Below, in pieces: positions 60,105-64,000 of a stretch of DNA of 64,000 nucleotides. The notes beneath the pieces were generated by a model, which did not search any database, was not told the origin of the DNA, and was given only the letters and a program-made list of their open reading frames with translations. The first letter of the stretch is position 1; each line of letters starts with the position of its first letter. A program made the position numbers and the translations under genes. The stretch covers positions 1 to 64,000 of the forward strand of contig NZ_FOXY01000010.1 in NCBI RefSeq assembly GCF_900115865.1, in the 5' to 3' direction. Source of the DNA: Donghicola eburneus (GTDB taxonomy: Bacteria > Pseudomonadota > Alphaproteobacteria > Rhodobacterales > Rhodobacteraceae).

Positions 60105-60404
60105 TTATTGAGCGGAATTGATCTGCACCGTTTGCCTCAGGGAACCGCTGACCGCATCAAAGATCAGGATCTCTTGTCGGTCGGTGACGATTGCAATCCA
60201 ACCCTTGCCTTGTGTAACTGCGCTGATTGTTGATCCCGCAGGCAGTCTCAGATTTTCTGGTAGAACTGGCGTGGGGTCAGGGAAGCGAAACACAATGACC
60301 AGTGCGATGGCGATCATGCCTCCCATCATCACCACGGTCAGGGCCGTCACAAGGCGGCGCAGGAACAGGGCGTCTGGGGGCGTCTGGTCAGAAGGAAGCG
60401 ACAT
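60105..60404 (-). CDS. DUF6476 family membrane protein
   Basis: A 99-aa protein with one transmembrane helix (RLVTALTVVMMGGMIAIALVIVF) and a short periplasmic domain (PENLRLPAGSTISAVTQGKGWIAIVTD, EILIFDAVSGSLRQTVQI). It matches DUF6476, frequently divergent from rluD in Rhodobacteraceae; function unknown. Its start codon overlaps the rluD start on the other strand (CATG). Confidence 0.75.
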   Translation of the reverse strand: MSLPSDQTPPDALFLRRLVTALTVVMMGGMIAIALVIVFRFPDPTPVLPENLRLPAGSTISAVTQGKGWIAIVTDRQEILIFDAVSGSLRQTVQINSAQ

Positions 60405-61434
60405 GGGCGAGACCTTGGTTACCGTCATCATCGCGGCAGATCCGCCGCCCCGTCTGGATAAGGCCTTGGCGCGCGATGTGCCAGAGGAAGCGTCTCTGTC
60501 GCGGACCCGTCTTGCCAAACTCATCGCCGAGGGCAAAGTCGCGCGAGCGGGCGAGGTGTTGTCTGATCCCAAAGCAAAGGTGACGGAAGGCGACGAAATC
60601 AGCATTCAGATCAAGGTTGCTGCCGAAGTCGACACCGTGGCCGAGGATATCCCGCTCGAGATCATCTACGAAGACGATGATCTGATCGTGGTGAACAAGC
60701 CTGCTGGCATGGTGGTGCATCCTGCGCCCGGCTCGCCCGGTGGCACTTTGGTCAACGCGCTGCTGCACCATTGCGGCGATACTCTGTCGGGCATCGGGGG
60801 CGAGAAGCGTCCGGGCATTGTGCACCGTATTGATAAAGATACCAGCGGGCTTTTGGTCGTGGCAAAATCGGATCGCGCCCATCACGGGTTGGCGGCTCAA
60901 TTCGAGGACCACAGCGTCGAGCGGGTGTATTCCGCCGTTGTCTATGGTGTCCCAGACAGCAATGAGCCGCGCCTCAAGGGGGTGAAGGGTGTCAGCTTCG
61001 AGCCGGGCAACATCATCAAGATCACGTCTTTCCTCGGCCGTCACAGAACCGACCGTCAGCGGCAGGCCGTCAGTTTTAGCAGTGGGCGCCATGCAGTGAC
61101 CCGGGCGCGGGTCGTTGAAACATTCGGGACGCCCGTCTGTGCGACATTGGTGGATTGCTGGCTGGAAACAGGTCGGACCCACCAGATCCGTGTGCACATG
61201 ACCCATGCAGGTCATGCGTTGATAGGAGACCCCGTTTACGGCGGGCGGCGCAAGCTGTCTCCCAAGGCGTTGTCGTTGGCTGGCATTGAAGCTGCAGCAA
61301 CGTTCCCCCGTCAGGCGCTGCACGCGCGCAATCTTGGTTTCATCCATCCCGTGACCGAAGAAGAGATGACCTTCGAAGCGCCGCTGCCTTACGATATGGT
61401 TTCACTTCTCGATGCGTTGCGCACCAAGAAGTGA
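60403..61434 (+). CDS. rluD: RluA-family pseudouridine synthase (RluD-like)
   Basis: A 343-aa enzyme. An S4 RNA-binding domain (residues 15-75; RLDKALARDVP, SRTRLAKLIAEGKV) precedes the catalytic domain with VVNKPAGMVVHPAPGSPGGTLVNALL, GIVHRIDKDTSGLLVVAKS (catalytic Asp) and LVDCWLETGRTHQIRVHM. Such enzymes make pseudouridine in 23S rRNA helix 69. The ATG at 60403 shares the CATG with the divergent DUF6476 gene; upstream codons of the longer frame are antisense to that gene. Confidence 0.9.
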   Translation: MGETLVTVIIAADPPPRLDKALARDVPEEASLSRTRLAKLIAEGKVARAGEVLSDPKAKVTEGDEISIQIKVAAEVDTVAEDIPLEIIYEDDDLIVVNKPAGMVVHPAPGSPGGTLVNALLHHCGDTLSGIGGEKRPGIVHRIDKDTSGLLVVAKSDRAHHGLAAQFEDHSVERVYSAVVYGVPDSNEPRLKGVKGVSFEPGNIIKITSFLGRHRTDRQRQAVSFSSGRHAVTRARVVETFGTPVCATLVDCWLETGRTHQIRVHMTHAGHALIGDPVYGGRRKLSPKALSLAGIEAAATFPRQALHARNLGFIHPVTEEEMTFEAPLPYDMVSLLDALRTKK

Positions 61435-61436
61435 TC

Positions 61437-61456
61437 CTCACGCACGTGTGCGTGAG
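61437..61456. promoter_or_regulatory. 20-bp inverted repeat between rluD and rpoH
   Basis: CTCACGCAC-GT-GTGCGTGAG has 9-bp perfect arms with only two bases between, starting three bases after the rluD stop codon. The tiny spacer favours a protein-binding palindrome over a terminator; no T-run follows. Confidence 0.45.
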
Positions 61457-61586
61457 TGCACCCAAATCCCTCTATCCAGCCAAGTGTCTCTCATTTTATA
61501 TGGAACCAAAGCGAGGCTGAGGACTTGAATACATGAAGTCAGCTACCTAGCTGCATGTTAAAGCCTGTTACATTCAGGAGGGACAA

Positions 61587-62483
61587 ATGGCAAACTATGC
61601 AAATCTTCCGGCACCGACCCCAGAGGGCGGCCTGTCGCGCTACATGCAAGAGATCCGCAAGTTCCCTCTGCTGGAGCCTGAAGAAGAATATATGCTGGCC
61701 AAGCGGTGGGTCGAAGAACAAGACACAGAGGCGGCCCACAAGATGGTCACCAGCCACCTGCGTCTCGCGGCCAAGATCGCCATGGGCTACCGTGGCTACG
61801 GTCTGCCCCAAGCAGAGGTAATATCCGAGGCAAACGTCGGTCTGATGCAAGCGGTCAAACGCTTTGACCCTGAAAAGGGCTTCCGTCTGGCGACCTACGC
61901 AATGTGGTGGATCCGCGCAAGCATTCAGGAATACATCCTTCGCAGCTGGTCGATGGTGAAACTGGGGACAACTTCGGCGCAGAAGAAATTGTTCTTTAAT
62001 CTGCGCAAAGCGAAATCCCGCATCGGAGCGCTGGAAGATGGCGACCTGCGTCCGGAGCACGTTCAGAAGATTGCGACGGACCTTGGCGTAACCGAGGACG
62101 AAGTGATCAGCATGAACCGCCGTTTGTCGGGTGGTGACGCCTCGCTCAACGCGACCGTCGGCTCCGAAGATGATGGTGGCGCACAGTGGCAGGATTGGCT
62201 CGAGGATGAAGATGCGAACCAAGCTGCGGCCTACGAGGCGCAAGACGAAATGGACTCGCGCCGCGAACTGCTGGCCGAAGCCATGGATGTGCTGAACGAT
62301 CGTGAGAAAGACATTTTGGTCAAGCGCCGCCTGAGCGAAGAGAATATCACGCTCGAGGATTTGTCAGCCGAGTACAACGTGAGCCGCGAGCGTATTCGCC
62401 AGATTGAGGTGAGGGCGTTCGAAAAACTGCAGAAGCGGATGACCGGTCTTGCACGGGAAAAGGGCATGCTGCCTGCGGTCTGA
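61587..62483 (+). CDS. rpoH: RNA polymerase sigma factor RpoH (heat-shock sigma-32)
   Basis: A 298-aa sigma-32. GGLSRYMQEIRKFPLLEPEE (region 1.2), AKIAMGYRGYGLPQAEVISEANVGLMQAVKRF (region 2), the RpoH box QKKLFFNLRKAKSRI, and region 4 with LTLEDLSAEY-like ITLEDLSAEYNVSRERIRQ are clear. AGGAGG precedes the ATG. It drives heat-shock genes; Rhodobacteraceae often have two RpoH copies, and which one this is cannot be told. The 152-base leader holds the palindrome described above. Confidence 0.95.
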   Translation: MANYANLPAPTPEGGLSRYMQEIRKFPLLEPEEEYMLAKRWVEEQDTEAAHKMVTSHLRLAAKIAMGYRGYGLPQAEVISEANVGLMQAVKRFDPEKGFRLATYAMWWIRASIQEYILRSWSMVKLGTTSAQKKLFFNLRKAKSRIGALEDGDLRPEHVQKIATDLGVTEDEVISMNRRLSGGDASLNATVGSEDDGGAQWQDWLEDEDANQAAAYEAQDEMDSRRELLAEAMDVLNDREKDILVKRRLSEENITLEDLSAEYNVSRERIRQIEVRAFEKLQKRMTGLAREKGMLPAV

Positions 62484-62502
62484 TCCTTTGACAGAGTTGT
62501 AG

Positions 62503-62538
62503 AAAATCCCCTCGGGCCCTAGGCTCGAGGGGATTTTT
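62503..62538 (+). terminator. Terminator after rpoH
   Basis: AATCCCCTCG (62505-62514) pairs with CGAGGGGATT (62526-62535), with T5 behind and A4 before; strong rho-independent structure. Confidence 0.9.
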
Positions 62539-62551
62539 ATTTGGGGGCGGT

Positions 62552-63526
62552 ATGACCAAAATCTACAACTGGGGCATTCTGGGGGCGGCGAAATTTGCCC
62601 GCGAACACATGGGGCCCGCGATCCATCTGGCCAGCGGGGCGCGCTTGGCGGGGCTGGCCACGTCGAGCTACGACAAATCTGCGCCGTTCCGCGCGTTTGC
62701 GCCGGATATCCGCGTGTACGAGAGCTATGACGCCCTGATCCATGATCCCAAAATTGATGTGGTCTACATTCCGCTCCCGAACCATTTGCATGTGGAGTGG
62801 GCGCTCAAGGCGTTGAAGGCGGGCAAGCATGTGCTGTGCGAGAAACCGATCGCCCTCGAGGCCGCCGAGATCGACCAGATCATTTCCCTGCGCGACGAGA
62901 CCGGCCTGATGGCTGCCGAAGCCTATATGATCCTGCACCACCCCCAATGGCAGCGCGCGAAAGAGATCATAGACAGTGGCGAGATCGGGCGCCTGCGTCA
63001 TGTGAGCGGGATTTTTACATTCGACAACCGAGAGGACACCGGCAATATCCGTAATAAGGCCGAGACCGGCGGTGGTGGCATCCGCGATATCGGGGTCTAT
63101 ACCTATGGCTCTGCGCGGTTCGTGACGGGGCAGGAGCCGACCGAACTGCGCGCGGATGTGGAGTTCGAAAAAGGGATCGACACCTATGCAAATGTCACAG
63201 GACGGTTTGGGGACATCACGTTTACCCTGATCAACTCGATCCGCATGGCGAACCGTCAGCGCATGGAGTTCCATGGGGAGAAGGGTGTGTTGGCCCTGAC
63301 AGCGCCGTTCAATGCGCAGGTGTTCGGGGAGCCGAAGCTGACGGTGGAATGCTCTGGCGGGGTGATCCGTGAAGAACGTTTCCCGGCCGCTCAACACTAC
63401 AAGCTTCAGGTCGAGAATTTCTGTGCTGCGATTGGTGGGGACCGTTCGGCTTATCCGGTGTCGCTGGAGTTCTCGCAGGGCACGCAGGCGATGATCGACC
63501 GCGTATTCGCTGACGCAAAGCGCTGA
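62552..63526 (+). CDS. Gfo/Idh/MocA family oxidoreductase
   Basis: A 324-aa dehydrogenase. The N-terminal Rossmann domain has NWGILGAAKFAREHMGPAI, VDVVYIPLPNHLH-like IDVVYIPLPNHLHVEWALKALKAGKHVLCEKPIAL (the EKP lysine). The C-terminal alpha/beta domain has MILHHPQWQRAKEIIDSGEIG and GGGGIRDIGVYTYG with the Asp acting in catalysis. It oxidises or reduces a sugar or inositol-like hydroxyl using NAD(P); substrate unknown. The SD is weak (GGGGGCGG). Confidence 0.85.
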   Translation: MTKIYNWGILGAAKFAREHMGPAIHLASGARLAGLATSSYDKSAPFRAFAPDIRVYESYDALIHDPKIDVVYIPLPNHLHVEWALKALKAGKHVLCEKPIALEAAEIDQIISLRDETGLMAAEAYMILHHPQWQRAKEIIDSGEIGRLRHVSGIFTFDNREDTGNIRNKAETGGGGIRDIGVYTYGSARFVTGQEPTELRADVEFEKGIDTYANVTGRFGDITFTLINSIRMANRQRMEFHGEKGVLALTAPFNAQVFGEPKLTVECSGGVIREERFPAAQHYKLQVENFCAAIGGDRSAYPVSLEFSQGTQAMIDRVFADAKR

Positions 63527-63539
63527 TCAACCAAAAGGA

Positions 63540-63562
63540 ACGCCGCCCTGATCGGGCGGCGT
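63540..63562. terminator. Bidirectional hairpin between convergent genes
   Basis: ACGCCGCCC (63540-63548) pairs with GGGCGGCGT (63554-63562) around TGATC, between the oxidoreductase and the facing peptidase gene. Confidence 0.7.
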
Positions 63563-63589
63563 GCTGTGTTCTTGGTGATTGCGGTTGGG

Positions 63590-64000
63590 TTATTCCATCG
63601 CCTCGAGCTGGTCGATGAAGCCTTCGATCATTGACAGGCCCTTGTCCCAGAATTTCGGGTCAGACGCATCGAGGCCAAAGGGCGCCAGGAGCTCTTTGTG
63701 GTGCTTCGACCCGCCCGCCTTGAGCATGTCGAAATACTTGTCTTGGAAACCTTCGGGCTGCTCTTGGTAGGCCGCGTAAAGGGCGTTCACCAGACCGTCG
63801 CCGAACGCATAGGCGTAGACGTAGAAGGGCGTATGGACGAAGTGTGGGATGTAGGCCCAGAAGGTCTCATAGCCCGGCATGTAGTCGAACACTGGACCAA
63901 GGCTTTCTGCCTGAACGCTCATCCACAGGGCGTTGATGTCGTCGGGGGTCAGTTCTCCACCGCGGCGCGCCTCGTGCAGTTTGCATTCGAAATCGTAGAA
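63590..64000 (-). CDS. M3-family oligoendopeptidase (PepF-like), C-terminal part
   Basis: The last 136 codons of a longer gene that runs off the window. FYDFECKLHEARRGGELTPDDINALW, then a PGYETFWAYIPHFVHTPFYVYAYAFGDGLVNALYAAY segment and LKAGGSKHHKELLAPFGLDASDPKFWDKGL are typical of the C-terminal zinc-peptidase domain of PepF/oligoendopeptidase F. The HExxH site lies outside the window. Open at its 5' end at base 64000. Confidence 0.85.
   Translation of the reverse strand, partial: FYDFECKLHEARRGGELTPDDINALWMSVQAESLGPVFDYMPGYETFWAYIPHFVHTPFYVYAYAFGDGLVNALYAAYQEQPEGFQDKYFDMLKAGGSKHHKELLAPFGLDASDPKFWDKGLSMIEGFIDQLEAME

Overview
The window looks like chromosomal DNA of a marine alphaproteobacterium of the Rhodobacteraceae (Roseobacter group). 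Pointers are the vegetative sigma factor next to dnaG, rpoH, a hom-glpX-recJ operon, an nrdR-rib-nusB region, a tRNA-His without G-1, GTTC-N7-GTTC LexA boxes, and families typical of the group (DUF3572, DUF6324, DUF6476, MmcB). Genus cannot be decided from the sequence alone. Nearly all genes are intact and tightly packed; there is no rRNA, CRISPR array or intact mobile element.

Layout. 1-2.6 kb: initiator tRNA followed by a graveyard of mobile DNA (the C-terminal stump of a large serine recombinase that reads antisense into the tRNA, a decayed IS3-type transposase and a decayed IS21 istA/istB pair). 2.7-9.2 kb: GST, an acyl-CoA ligase with an ECHDC3-like crotonase, a TetR regulator divergent from an NAD(P)-binding protein with palindromic operators between them, a P-loop protein and an RTX protein. 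9.4-18.2 kb: orphan flagellin-like protein, probable delta-class carbonic anhydrase, aminotransferase, metG, an SOS-boxed ImuA-like gene, DsrE-like protein, aldo-keto reductase and an EamA transporter. 18.2-26.5 kb is rich in signalling: NUDIX, DUF983, an EF-hand / ECF sigma / anti-sigma / periplasmic sensor module, a PleD-type protein with dead receivers, DUF3572, a HAD phosphatase, an H-NOX-like protein without the heme histidine coupled to an HNOBA-GGDEF protein, and a LuxR-type regulator. 26.5-33.2 kb: three identical tRNA-Glu genes, recJ-glpX-hom, a lipoprotein, TetR and pirin. 33.2-37 kb: a possible small RNA, a membrane protein and three TadE/TadG-like genes. 37.2-43.8 kb: glutamate dehydrogenase, dnaG, rpoD and two related micro-proteins. 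43.8-56.5 kb: SDR, YjbQ, then nrdR-ribD, three kps polysaccharide-export genes on the opposite strand, ribE, an MBL hydrolase, a sulfotransferase-like gene, ribB-ribH-nusB. 56.6-64 kb: mmcB with a LexA box, tRNA-His, amtB, DUF6476/rluD head to head, rpoH, an oxidoreductase and the end of a pepF-type peptidase gene.

How the genes work together. The rib genes form a riboflavin route interrupted by two accessory insertions. ImuA-like and MmcB, 42 kb apart, each have a perfect LexA-type box about 14 bp upstream of the start codon and probably belong to one SOS mutagenesis response. The 19.5-21.6 kb module resembles a CnrYXH-type periplasmic sensing system. The most novel candidates are the heme-ligand-less H-NOX/HNOBA-GGDEF pair, the ECF/EF-hand module, the paired TDTVSLSP micro-proteins and the structured intergenic transcript candidate near 33.4-33.5 kb.
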